DNA of 34,397 nucleotides from Methanomassiliicoccaceae archaeon (GCA_003550345.1 PUJZ01000080.1:1-34397); one strand, 5' to 3'; positions 7,324-14,514 are shown, numbered from the stretch's first letter. Notes: generated by a model not told the origin, from the letters alone. Numbers and translations are program-made.

Positions 7324-8241
7324 TCAGTCGGCCATGAAGTCCAATATCTCCTTGTTGCGCTCGATGAGAGCCAGGTCCTTCTGGTCCAGGACCTTGGGGT
7401 TGAGGGCCAGCAGCAGAGCGGCGTTGTTGTCCACCAGCAGGTCGTCTATCTGGTTGATCATCTTCAGCACCTGGTTGAACTCGTTGTTCACCATCAGAAC
7501 GTCCAGGCCGTCGATGAGGATGACGCTGTTCTTGCTGTTCTCTATGAACTGGGAGATGTACGAGGTTATGCTGCCCAGCTTGCTGGGGTCGATATAGGCT
7601 TTGCCGCTGCGGGAGGTCAGCCAGACGATGGGCGTCTTCTCCAGGTCCCATTTCTCCCGTATGGACTTGGGGTGCTCGCTGGTGACCACCAGCCCCGCCT
7701 TCCCTTCCATGACCTCGACCACGAAGCCCTCGTAAATCCGCTGCGGCTTCTTCTCCATGACGATGTATGCCTTGCCGCCTTTGAGGTTCAGCTTCCGATG
7801 CGCCGGGGAGCCTGCCTTCTCATCCTTCTTGCCGAAGAAGGACTTGAACTTCAACTTCCCCTTGGGGTCCTCGGAGGCGTCGTCCTTGGAGATGGTCTTG
7901 ATCCTCTCGATGAGCTCCTTCCCTTTGAAGGGCTTCCTGATGTAGCCATCGACCACGTCCTGGAGGCCGAATATCTCGCTGCCGATGTCGGTGTCGGCGG
8001 TGAACATGAGCACCTTTAGGCCCTGGGTGAGGCCGTCGTCCTTCATCTTGCGGAGTATGGTCCAGCCGTCCATGTCCGGGAGGTTGATGTCCAGCAGCAC
8101 CAGGTCAGGCCTGAACTGCCTTATCTTGTTGAAAGCCTCCTTGCCGTTGGATACCGCCTCCACCAAGTGGTCCTCGGTGGTGAGTATCTCAGAGACTATC
8201 TCCTGTATGGCGACGTTGTCATCTATTATGAGGACCTTCAT
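7324..8241 (-). CDS. Response regulator receiver fused to DUF835
   Basis: A 305-residue two-domain signalling protein. Residues 1-115 are a CheY-like receiver with acidic pocket IIDDN (5-9), phospho-acceptor Asp51 in LLDINLPDMDG, Thr81 and Lys103. A charged linker (about 118-145) leads to DUF835 (about 150-300), a RecA/KaiC-reminiscent output domain seen in Thermoplasmata and some methanogens (VILIDGLDVLMVNN). No DNA-binding domain is present, so the output is probably protein-protein. The frame can start at TTG 8247, but the ATG at 8241 lies 8 bases after GGAGGT and is preferred. No histidine kinase is adjacent. Enolase follows at 18 bp, an unusual pairing. Confidence 0.93.
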   Translation of the reverse strand: MKVLIIDDNVAIQEIVSEILTTEDHLVEAVSNGKEAFNKIRQFRPDLVLLDINLPDMDGWTILRKMKDDGLTQGLKVLMFTADTDIGSEIFGLQDVVDGYIRKPFKGKELIERIKTISKDDASEDPKGKLKFKSFFGKKDEKAGSPAHRKLNLKGGKAYIVMEKKPQRIYEGFVVEVMEGKAGLVVTSEHPKSIREKWDLEKTPIVWLTSRSGKAYIDPSKLGSITSYISQFIENSKNSVILIDGLDVLMVNNEFNQVLKMINQIDDLLVDNNAALLLALNPKVLDQKDLALIERNKEILDFMAD

Positions 8242-8319
8242 TGCCAAGACCTCCGACCGGGTAGCGCCGTTTGATTACGGTACACGTATTTCAAACATGA
8301 CCCCCCCATGCCCTGGTGT

Positions 8320-8339
8320 TCCGCGGAGTGAGCCGCGGA
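8320..8339. other. GC-rich hairpin between eL40 and response regulator genes
   Basis: TCCGCGG, a 6-base loop, then CCGCGGA form a perfect 7-bp stem just after the eL40 stop on the minus strand. No T-run follows, so it is not a canonical terminator; it could be a processing or attenuation element in an eL40-response regulator-enolase transcript. Confidence 0.4.
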
Positions 8340-8350
8340 CGGCATGGCGA

Positions 8351-8500
8351 TCATGACTTCCTGCTCTCCTTGGCCTTGGGGCGGAGCTTGCTGTACCCGC
8401 ACTTGCGGCATCTCGTCGCCTTGGCGGCGTTGGTGACCGAGCAGCTCATGCATACCATCTTGTTGAGAAGCCTCTCATCAGCCTCTTTGAAACGTGCCAT
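8351..8500 (-). CDS. rpl40e: Large-subunit ribosomal protein eL40 (L40e)
   Basis: A 49-residue ribosomal protein, short enough to be missed by length filters. It begins [20 protein letters not shown] and carries the zinc-binding pairs Cys17/Cys20 and Cys31/Cys34 ([15 protein letters not shown]), with the basic C-terminus typical of archaeal eL40. In eukaryotes this protein is the ubiquitin-fused L40; in archaea it is free. A TATA box CTATAAATAA lies at 8533-8542 on the minus strand, leaving a leader of about 14 nt with GGAG. It lies between rfcS and the response regulator gene, all on the minus strand. Confidence 0.96.
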   Translation of the reverse strand: MARFKEADERLLNKMVCMSCSVTNAAKATRCRKCGYSKLRPKAKESRKS

Positions 8501-8532
8501 ACTAAATCTCCAGGGCTCTGAATAATGAATCC

Positions 8533-8542
8533 TTATTTATAG
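8533..8542 (-). promoter_or_regulatory. TATA box of eL40
   Basis: TATAAATAAG on the minus strand, centred about 37 bp before the eL40 ATG, giving a short leader containing GGAG. It overlaps the stretch just after the rfcS stop. Confidence 0.55.
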
Positions 8543-8556
8543 CTTGGCTTGACCGC

Positions 8557-9507
8557 CTAAGAGCCTATCATGGTCAGATAGGCGAGCAGCGACTCCAGCT
8601 GGATGCGCTCGTTGCTGCCCTCCACCATGCGGAACTCCACCTCGCCGGTGCGGTCGATGAGGCGCACCTTCTCCGAGTCGGATATCGACAGCTCGTAATA
8701 GCTGCGGTGGATCTGCTTGATGATGTCCTGGCCGGAGAGGCCGTAGTTTATCATGATCTCGTCCAGCTTGGCCCTCGCCCCCAGGAAGTCGCCTGAAAGG
8801 GCCTTGTCCAGCATCCCCTTGACCTCCTCCGGCCTGGCCATGCCGGTGGTCTGGTAGACGACATCGAGGTCGATGGGCACGTCCAATGAGGCCGCCACCT
8901 GCAGCGAGTTGATGGCCTTCCTCATGTCCCCCTGGGACACATGGACGAGGGCGTCGACCGCCTCTTCGCTTATGCTGACGCCCTCCCTCTCGGCGATGCG
9001 CGACACGTAGCCCTTGACGTCCTCAGCGGTGAGCGGGCTGAAGCGGAACACCGCGCAGCGGGACTGTATGGGGTCGATTATCTTGGACGAGTAGTTGCAG
9101 GAGAGGATGAAGCGGCATATCCCCGAGTAGCGCTCCATGGTGCGCCGCAGCGCCGCCTGGGCCTCGGGGGTGAGCGCGTCGGCCTCGTCGAGGAATATTA
9201 TCTTGAAGTCCGCCCCTCCCAGCGGTGAGGTGCGGGCGAAGTCCTTGATCTTCCCCCGGACCACATCGATGCCCCTCTCGTCGGAGGCGTTGAGCTCGAT
9301 GACGTTGCCCCTCCAGTCCTCGCCGAACATCTCCTTCGCCAATGAGAGGGCGCAGGTGGTCTTGCCGGTGCCGGCGGGGCCGGTGAAGAGCAGGTGGGGC
9401 ATGTTCTGGGTCCTGACATAGGACCTGAGCCTCTCGGTGATGTGCTTCTGGCCCACCACCTCCTCCAGCTTGCGGGGGCGGTACTTCTCTATCCAAATCT
9501 CCCTCAT
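8557..9507 (-). CDS. rfcS: Replication factor C small subunit (clamp loader)
   Basis: A 316-residue AAA+ ATPase that, with RfcL, loads the PCNA sliding clamp onto primed DNA. Motifs: the RFC-box start IWIEKYRPRKLEEVVGQ, Walker A GPAGTGKTT (43-51), Walker B IIFLDEADAL, sensor-1 region FILSCNYSSKII and the SRC arginine-finger motif QSRCAVFRF, then the C-terminal collar. No intein, although many archaeal rfcS genes carry one. A TTG at 9513 is also in frame; the ATG at 9507 gives the usual MREIWIEKYRPR. A TATA-like TATTTTTTAA at about 9536-9545 would make the mRNA nearly leaderless. The stop is TAG. Confidence 0.96.
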   Translation of the reverse strand: MREIWIEKYRPRKLEEVVGQKHITERLRSYVRTQNMPHLLFTGPAGTGKTTCALSLAKEMFGEDWRGNVIELNASDERGIDVVRGKIKDFARTSPLGGADFKIIFLDEADALTPEAQAALRRTMERYSGICRFILSCNYSSKIIDPIQSRCAVFRFSPLTAEDVKGYVSRIAEREGVSISEEAVDALVHVSQGDMRKAINSLQVAASLDVPIDLDVVYQTTGMARPEEVKGMLDKALSGDFLGARAKLDEIMINYGLSGQDIIKQIHRSYYELSISDSEKVRLIDRTGEVEFRMVEGSNERIQLESLLAYLTMIGS

Positions 9508-9513
9508 GGCCAA

Positions 9514-9618
9514 CCATCGCCGCTATCGGGTAAGGTTAAAAAATACTTTCCCCCGGGCGGGGCGAAATTGTCCCCTCATGGCAAAACTTGATAACATTAA
9601 TCCTTCCTAACCAAGTTG
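9514..9618. promoter_or_regulatory. Divergent promoter region rfcS / NIF3-orc1-ttuA
   Basis: The minus-strand TATA-like box for rfcS lies at about 9536-9545. A plus-strand AT-rich box at about 9590-9602 (GATAACATTAA) sits about 25 bp ahead of the ATG at 9619. Between them is a G/C-run block (CCCCCGGGCGGGG and GGGG...CCCC around an AAATT core). I do not see a clear origin-recognition box here. Confidence 0.4.
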
Positions 9619-10572
9619 ATGAAGCTCATCGACGTCTATCGCATGTTGATAGAGAGGGGGATGGAGGCGGACCCCCGCAGCCGCGAGGAGATCGAGGAGG
9701 GCCTGGAGAAGCAGAGGTCCGAGTACGAGAAGATGGACGAGGCCAAGAAGGAGATCTTCGACCAGGAGAGGCTCTGGAACCCCTATGCGGACAGCCGCGT
9801 CTCCTACGGGGACGATGACGTGGAGGTCGCCTCCCTGATGTGGGGCATAGACATCGGCACCGGCGAGGCGGTGCTCGCCGACCGCCTCCGCGAGAAGGGG
9901 AGGCGCATAGACGCCATCATGGGCCACCATCCCGTCGGGATGGGGAGGACCATCTTCCCCGAGGTGATGAACATGCAGGAGGGCATGTACCACGAGCTGG
10001 GCATACCGATCAACATCGCCGAGGGGATGATGGCCAAACGCATAGACGAGGTGGGCCGGGCGGTGCTGGCGTCCAACTACAACCAGGTGGTCGACGCCTG
10101 CCGCCTGTTGGACATACCGTTGATGAACGTCCACACCCCCACCGACAATCTGGCCCAGCGGTTCCTCGAGGAATACCTCGAGGAGAGGGCGCCCCGCCGC
10201 CTGGAGAACATGGTAGACGCGATCATGGAGCTCCCCGAGTACCGACTGGCGGCGAAGAGCAACTCCCCGCCCAAGATCATCCACGGCAAGAAGGAGGGCA
10301 GCGTCGGCAAGGTCGCGGTCAAGATGACCGGCGGCACCTCCGGGCCCACGGAGATATACGAGAGGCTCGCTGACGCGGGCGTCGGCACGGTGGTGGGGAT
10401 GCACTTCCCCGAGAAGCATATAGAGGAGTGCAAGAAATACCATATCAACGTGGTGGTCGCTGGCCACATGTCCTCGGACTCGCTGGGCATGAACCAGGCG
10501 GCCGACATGCTGGAGGCGGAGGGCGTCGAGGTCCTTCCGTGCTCCGGCTTCATAAGAGTGAGCAGGGACTGA
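9619..10572 (+). CDS. NIF3/DUF34 family dinuclear-metal protein
   Basis: A 317-residue member of the NIF3-like (DUF34, YbgI/YqfO) family, whose biochemical role is not settled; members are toroidal hexamers with a dinuclear metal site, with proposed hydrolase or metal-chaperone roles. Seen motifs: MGHHPVGMG (His-His metal ligands), MNVHTPTDN, GGTSGP and the C-terminal VVAGHMSSDSLGMNQ with a further His ligand. A charged helical N-terminal segment of about 60 residues precedes the first core motif. An in-frame TTG at 9616 exists, but the ATG at 9619 sits about 25 bp from the AT-rich box and suggests a leaderless start. The orc1/cdc6 ATG begins 2 bp after this stop, so they share a transcript. 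Confidence 0.85.
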   Translation: MKLIDVYRMLIERGMEADPRSREEIEEGLEKQRSEYEKMDEAKKEIFDQERLWNPYADSRVSYGDDDVEVASLMWGIDIGTGEAVLADRLREKGRRIDAIMGHHPVGMGRTIFPEVMNMQEGMYHELGIPINIAEGMMAKRIDEVGRAVLASNYNQVVDACRLLDIPLMNVHTPTDNLAQRFLEEYLEERAPRRLENMVDAIMELPEYRLAAKSNSPPKIIHGKKEGSVGKVAVKMTGGTSGPTEIYERLADAGVGTVVGMHFPEKHIEECKKYHINVVVAGHMSSDSLGMNQAADMLEAEGVEVLPCSGFIRVSRD

Positions 10573-10574
10573 AG

Positions 10575-11735
10575 ATGTTCGAGAGGCGATCGGCGATAAT
10601 CCGCGACCCCAAGGTCCTGACGTTCGACTACGTCCCCGACAAGCTGGTACACCGGGAGGAGCAGATGCGCTCCCTGGGCATGCTCTTCCGCCCGGTGGTG
10701 GAGAGCGGCGGCCCCCAGTCCGCCCTGCTCATCGGTTCGGTGGGGACAGGGAAGACCGCCACCGCCAAGCGCTTCTGCATGGACATGATGCGGCACGCCG
10801 CCGACAAGGGCGTGCCCATGGACTACGTGATAGTGAACTGCCGCCAGAGCAGCACCGAGTCCTCGGTGCTGCTCCGCCTGATAAGGCATTTCGACGAGGG
10901 CTACCCCGACCGGGGCTTCTCGGTGTCGGAGATGCTGCGTTCGCTGAAGAAGCATGTGGAGAAGAGGCGCCTGAGGCTGGTGGTCATGCTAGACGAGGTG
11001 GACGTGCTGCTGAAGAAGGGGGCGCAGGACCTGATATACCAGCTCTCGCGCTTCAACGAGGAGCGGGTCGACCCGGCGACATCGCTGTCGCTGATGATGA
11101 TATCCCAGGACTATGTGCTCGACCGCCTGGACCAGGCGTCGATGAGCACTTTCAAGAGGGCCAACACCGTGCGCTTCTCCAAATACAGCCGCTCCGAGCT
11201 GCGGGACATCGTGGAGAGCAGGGCGCTGAAGGCGATGAACCCGGGCACGGTGCGCGACGACTCCATGGACCTCATCGCCGACATCGCCTCCGAATGGGGC
11301 GACGCCCGCTTCGCCATCGAGCTCCTGGAGAAGTCCGCCCTGCTGGCGGAGGAGGAGGGCCTCGCCGAGGTGAAGGCGGAGCTGGTGCGGGAGGCCAAGG
11401 CGCTCACCTATTCGACGATAACCGAGTCCAAGCTCGAGCAGCTCGACCTGCACCGCACGCTGACCCTCTTGGCGGTGACGCGCTGCCTGAAGGAGGACGC
11501 TTACGTGAACACCGGCAAGGCGGAGAAGACCTACCAGGTGGTGGCGGAGGAGTACGGCGAGAAGCCCCGCAAGCACACCCAGTTCTGGAACTACATCAAC
11601 GACCTCTCCGACCTGGGCCTCCTCAACACCCAGGTCAAGGGCGACCCCGAGGGGGGGAGGACCACCTACATCTCGGTGCCGGACATGCCCTCCAAGGTGC
11701 TCCGCGCCAAGCTGGAGGAGCTCCTCGACCGCTGA
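10575..11735 (+). CDS. cdc6: Orc1/Cdc6 replication initiator
   Basis: A 386-residue AAA+ origin-binding protein that marks origins and helps load MCM. Walker A is LLIGSVGTGKT (51-61), Walker B VVMLDEVDVLL, and the region SRFNEERVDPATSLSLMMIS contains sensor I. The C-terminal part (from about residue 285) is the winged-helix domain (KTYQVVAEEYGEKPRKHTQF). A longer open frame to 10428 runs through the NIF3 gene and is a shadow; the ATG at 10575 is just after the NIF3 stop. Archaeal origins often lie beside such genes, but this copy is mid-operon between NIF3 and a tRNA thiolase, and no repeat-rich AT region is adjacent. Confidence 0.94.
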   Translation: MFERRSAIIRDPKVLTFDYVPDKLVHREEQMRSLGMLFRPVVESGGPQSALLIGSVGTGKTATAKRFCMDMMRHAADKGVPMDYVIVNCRQSSTESSVLLRLIRHFDEGYPDRGFSVSEMLRSLKKHVEKRRLRLVVMLDEVDVLLKKGAQDLIYQLSRFNEERVDPATSLSLMMISQDYVLDRLDQASMSTFKRANTVRFSKYSRSELRDIVESRALKAMNPGTVRDDSMDLIADIASEWGDARFAIELLEKSALLAEEEGLAEVKAELVREAKALTYSTITESKLEQLDLHRTLTLLAVTRCLKEDAYVNTGKAEKTYQVVAEEYGEKPRKHTQFWNYINDLSDLGLLNTQVKGDPEGGRTTYISVPDMPSKVLRAKLEELLDR

Positions 11736-11767
11736 GCAGGATGCTCGGCACAGGCAGGTCTGGTGGT

Positions 11768-12685
11768 ATGCTGAGCTGCGACCATTGCGACAAGGAGGCG
11801 GTGACCTACGTCCGCTACAACGGCAGCCACCTCTGCGAGGGCCATTTCCTGTCCTACGTGGAGCGGCGGGTCAAGAAGGAGCTGCGCCGCCAGGTCGACC
11901 TTTCCCGGGGGGCGAGGATCGGCGTGGCGGTCTCCGGGGGCAAGGACAGCATCGTCACCCTTGACCTCATACGCCGCACCTTCGGCAAGAGGAGGGACGC
12001 AGAGCTGCACTGCATCTCGGTGGACGAGGGCATCGAGGGCTATCGGCGCCCCTCCCTCGATGTGGCGAGGGGCTATTGCGAGGAGCACGGGATACCCTAT
12101 CACGAGCTGTCGTTCCTGGAGGAGTTCGGGATGTCCATGGACGACATCGCCCCCCGCAGCGGGGAGAGCAGCCCCTGCACCTATTGCGGCGTGCTGCGGC
12201 GGCGCTGCCTGAACGCGAAGGCGCGGGAGCTGGGATGCGGCCACCTGGCCACCGGCCTCAACCTCGACGACACCGTCCAATCGATTATGATGAACTTCGT
12301 CCGCGGCGACGTGGACAGGATGGCCCGGATGGGGCCGCACGTGAAGGTGCAGCCGGGCCTGGTCCCGAGGATCCAGCCTCTGCGGGCCGTCCCCGAGAAG
12401 GAGTCCTACCTCTACGCGCTCCTCTCCGGCCTGGAGTTCCATGACGGCTCCTGCCCTTATGCTGACGCCGCCCTGCGCAACCAGTACCGCTCGGTGGTCG
12501 ACGATCTGGAGGCGCGCTCCCCTGGCAGTCGGTTCAGCATCCTGGCATCGTACGACCGCATCGCCCCCCTGCTGCGCGAGGCCCATCCTCCGGCGTCGTT
12601 GCTGGAATGCGCCTGCGGCGAGCCCGCTCTAGCGGGGAAGTGCAAGGCCTGCTTGCTCCTCGAAGGCCTCAGAGAGAAGGATTGA
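11768..12685 (+). CDS. tRNA 2-thiouridine synthase, TtuA/NcsA (Ncs6) family
   Basis: A 305-residue PP-loop ATPase that adenylates a tRNA uridine and replaces oxygen with sulfur. It has an N-terminal zinc finger (Cys4, Cys7, Cys23, His26), PP-loop SGGKDS (56-61), SPCTYCGVLRRR (Cys137, Cys140) and Cys229 in GSCPYAD, and a C-terminal zinc finger (Cys281, Cys283, Cys292, Cys295). The spacing Cys137-Cys140-Cys229 equals that of the three [4Fe-4S] ligands of Thermus TtuA, so an iron-sulfur-dependent thiolase is likely. Position 34 versus 54 of tRNA cannot be decided from sequence. An ATG at 11741 is in frame, but the ATG at 11768 with GGTGGT before it gives the family N-terminus. It follows cdc6 by 32 bp. 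Confidence 0.9.
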   Translation: MLSCDHCDKEAVTYVRYNGSHLCEGHFLSYVERRVKKELRRQVDLSRGARIGVAVSGGKDSIVTLDLIRRTFGKRRDAELHCISVDEGIEGYRRPSLDVARGYCEEHGIPYHELSFLEEFGMSMDDIAPRSGESSPCTYCGVLRRRCLNAKARELGCGHLATGLNLDDTVQSIMMNFVRGDVDRMARMGPHVKVQPGLVPRIQPLRAVPEKESYLYALLSGLEFHDGSCPYADAALRNQYRSVVDDLEARSPGSRFSILASYDRIAPLLREAHPPASLLECACGEPALAGKCKACLLLEGLREKD

Positions 12686-12846
12686 GCCCCATCGATGCGG
12701 CCGGACCCATGGCCCGCTCTTTCCGCATCCGAGCTCGCTCGCCGCTTCTCGTCCCCGCATCGGACGGGGGCGCCCCATGACGCATCAGCGCTGGCGTCCG
12801 GTCGTCGTCTCGGTTGGAGCCTGCTTCGCCGGGCTGGAGTTGGATA
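12686..12846. other. Intergenic stretch between convergent genes, nothing recognised
   Basis: About 160 bp between the stop of the tRNA thiolase gene and the mgtE terminator. Both strands have only short open frames with poor composition. A weak CCCC/GGGG pair occurs near 12754-12771. No promoter or RNA gene seen. Confidence 0.5.
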
Positions 12847-12872
12847 AGGAAAAAACGCGGCCGCCAGGCCGC
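12847..12872 (-). terminator. Hairpin plus T-run terminator of mgtE
   Basis: On the minus strand GCGGCC, loop TGGC, GGCCGC is followed directly by GTTTTTTCC, about 20 bp after the mgtE stop. It resembles a bacterial intrinsic terminator; archaeal polymerase would use the T-run. Confidence 0.75.
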
Positions 12873-12891
12873 TAAGATGTTTCCGTCCGGC

Positions 12892-14232
12892 TCAGAGGCC
12901 GAGGTACCAGGTGGCGATGCTGAAGTAGACCAGCACACCCAGTATGTCCGCTATCGAGGTGACCAGGGGGCCGCTGGCGGTGGCGGGGTCGAAGCCTATC
13001 TTGGACGCCAGGTAGGGAAGGGTCATGCCCACCAGCGAACCGATGAGCACAACGCAGACCATGGTCATGGACACCACCACGGCGATCTCCATGCCGCCGC
13101 GGTAGAAGCCGAGCAGCGACACCGCCACAGCCATGGTAACGCCCAGCAGCAGGGCTATCTGCAGCTCCTTGGACAGCATGCCCGCCCAGTCACGCATCTT
13201 CACATCGCCGGTGGCCATCGCCCTGACGGTGAGGGTGGCGGACTGGGTTCCGGCGTTACCGCCGCTGTCGATGAGCAGTGGCAGGAAGAAGACCAAGGCA
13301 ACCGCCGCCTCGATGGTCTCCTCGTAGTAGGCGATGCCCGCGCCGGAGAATATGTTCATCCCCACCAGCACCAGGAGCCACGGTATGCGGGCCCGGTAGA
13401 GTACGTTGAGGCCCGCCTCCTTGATGTTGATCACCGGGGATTCGACGGTGTAGACGGCGCTGAGCTTCTGGAAGTCCTCGGTGGCCTCCTCCTCCGCCAG
13501 GTCCATAACGTCGTCGAAGGTGAGTGAGCCCACCAGGCGGTCCTCGCTGTCCAATACCGGCAGGGCCGGGAGGTCCCAGTCCATCATCAGGTCGCGGGCC
13601 CTCTCGCGGTCGTCGAGGGTGCGGACGAACACCTCGGCCATGACCGACAGTTCGGATATGGGTGTCTCAGGGGACTCCTTCAGCAGCGTCCCCAGCCGGA
13701 TATGGCCCTTGTACTTCCTCCCGGCATCGATGACGTACAGCATGTCCATCTCGTCGGCGCGCAGCGGCGACTGCCTGATGCGCTGCAGCATGTCGCCGAC
13801 GGTGAGGCCCTCCTTGCCGCTCAGGTAACGTGGGTTCATCGCCCTGCCGGCGCTGTCCTCGGGGAAGTTCAGCAGTATGTTGATGCATTCCCTGGACCGA
13901 GGGTCCAGCTTGTTCACCAAGCGCTTGGTCACTCTTGCCGGCAGCTCCTCGAAGAGCTTCGCCCGGTCGTCAAGGTCCAGGCTCTTGAAGTACTCCACAA
14001 CCTCGTCCTTGTCGAACTGGTTGACGAGCTCGGCCTGCTTCCCTACCGACAGAGCGTCGAAGAGCTCAACCGCCTGGTCCTTGGAGATCATGCGGAAGGC
14101 TATGACCATCTCAGCGCCCTCGAGCTCCTCGAAGGTCTCCAGCAGCGCTACGACGTCCAGGCTGTTCAGGTAGCGCTTGAGCTCCTCCAGCTCTCCCCTC
14201 TCAATTATCTCTTTCACATACTCCGAGGACAT
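12892..14232 (-). CDS. mgtE: Magnesium transporter MgtE
   Basis: A 446-residue Mg2+ channel/transporter with the standard order: N-terminal superhelical MgtE_N domain (about 1-130), two CBS domains (about 135-260, with PALPVLDSEDRLVGSLTFDD), a connecting helix, then five membrane helices (about 275-446). The pore signature GGNAGTQS and the late DPATASGPLVTSIAD are present. In the family, cytosolic Mg2+ binding at the N/CBS interface closes the pore, so the protein senses magnesium itself. Here the mRNA also carries an M-box riboswitch in a leader of about 250 nt, giving a second magnesium control. The ribosome site AGGAGG (14241-14246) has ideal spacing and is directly preceded by a GCGGG/CCCGC hairpin. 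Confidence 0.97.
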   Translation of the reverse strand: MSSEYVKEIIERGELEELKRYLNSLDVVALLETFEELEGAEMVIAFRMISKDQAVELFDALSVGKQAELVNQFDKDEVVEYFKSLDLDDRAKLFEELPARVTKRLVNKLDPRSRECINILLNFPEDSAGRAMNPRYLSGKEGLTVGDMLQRIRQSPLRADEMDMLYVIDAGRKYKGHIRLGTLLKESPETPISELSVMAEVFVRTLDDRERARDLMMDWDLPALPVLDSEDRLVGSLTFDDVMDLAEEEATEDFQKLSAVYTVESPVINIKEAGLNVLYRARIPWLLVLVGMNIFSGAGIAYYEETIEAAVALVFFLPLLIDSGGNAGTQSATLTVRAMATGDVKMRDWAGMLSKELQIALLLGVTMAVAVSLLGFYRGGMEIAVVVSMTMVCVVLIGSLVGMTLPYLASKIGFDPATASGPLVTSIADILGVLVYFSIATWYLGL

Positions 14233-14240
14233 ACGATCAT

Positions 14241-14259
14241 CCTCCTGCGGGAAGCCCGC
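14241..14259 (-). promoter_or_regulatory. Hairpin abutting the mgtE Shine-Dalgarno site
   Basis: On the minus strand GCGGG-CTT-CCCGC (14259 down to 14247) is followed without gap by AGGAGG (14246 down to 14241), then 8 bases to the ATG. Such a hairpin can influence ribosome access and is the likely end of the riboswitch expression platform. Confidence 0.5.
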
Positions 14260-14363
14260 TTTCTTAGATGACCGCCAGACCCCGTGGTCTAGAAATGTCT
14301 GATTTGCTCTCAGGCACCCCTAGTCGAGTTTTGGCTCCGCAGGACGTAGACCCTTAAGGGTCA

Positions 14364-14478
14364 GCTGCCTTAGGTAGAGCCTTAATCCGGCAATACCTGC
14401 TCTACCCGTTGGCATCTCTCGATGTTTCCGGGCAGCAGCCTTTGTTCCTGCGGTAACCTCACCTAACGAGGCCCTCCG
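14364..14478 (-). ncRNA. M-box (ykoK-type) magnesium riboswitch aptamer upstream of mgtE
   Basis: The minus strand carries the ordered conserved blocks of the M-box. GTTAGGTGAGG is at 14467-14457. GCTGCTGCCCGGAAA runs from 14439 to 14425. A CATC-GAGA-GATG tetraloop hairpin (14424-14413) follows inside CCCG...CGGG with the flanking GAAA and CCAA. AAGGCTCTACCTAAGG closes the motif at about 14382-14368. P1 pairs TTAGGT (14466-14461) with ACCTAA (14375-14370). These blocks match the B. subtilis mgtE leader, but the long P3-like segment between the CCAA/GGGT core and the GCTCTAC block is cut to about 20 nt. The element ends about 130 nt before mgtE. In bacteria this RNA binds several Mg2+ ions and turns off Mg2+ uptake genes. 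The class is known chiefly from bacteria; its presence here on an archaeal gene is unusual. Confidence 0.88.
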
Positions 14479-14484
14479 CGATCG

Positions 14485-14503
14485 TCTAATTGCTTAAATT
14501 AGA
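14485..14503. promoter_or_regulatory. Dyad operator candidate at the mgtE promoter
   Basis: TCTAATT-GCTTA-AATTAGA is a 19-bp dyad with perfect 7-bp arms, placed just between the mgtE TATA box and the expected transcription start. A repressor bound here would block initiation. Confidence 0.5.
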
Positions 14504-14505
14504 AA

Positions 14506-14514
14506 TTATATAAA
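14506..14514 (-). promoter_or_regulatory. TATA box of mgtE
   Basis: TTTATATAA on the minus strand. A start 25-28 bp downstream (about 14482-14485) would begin the transcript just ahead of the M-box P1 helix, giving a leader of about 250 nt. Confidence 0.65.

Noticed and set aside
9514-9618. Replication origin near orc1/cdc6
   Set aside because: The divergent region is only about 100 bp, has no repeated origin-recognition boxes, and the initiator gene itself is mid-operon.
12669-12938. 89-codon minus-strand frame after the tRNA thiolase
   Set aside because: It crosses the mgtE terminator and 3' end, has no ribosome site and no recognisable domain.
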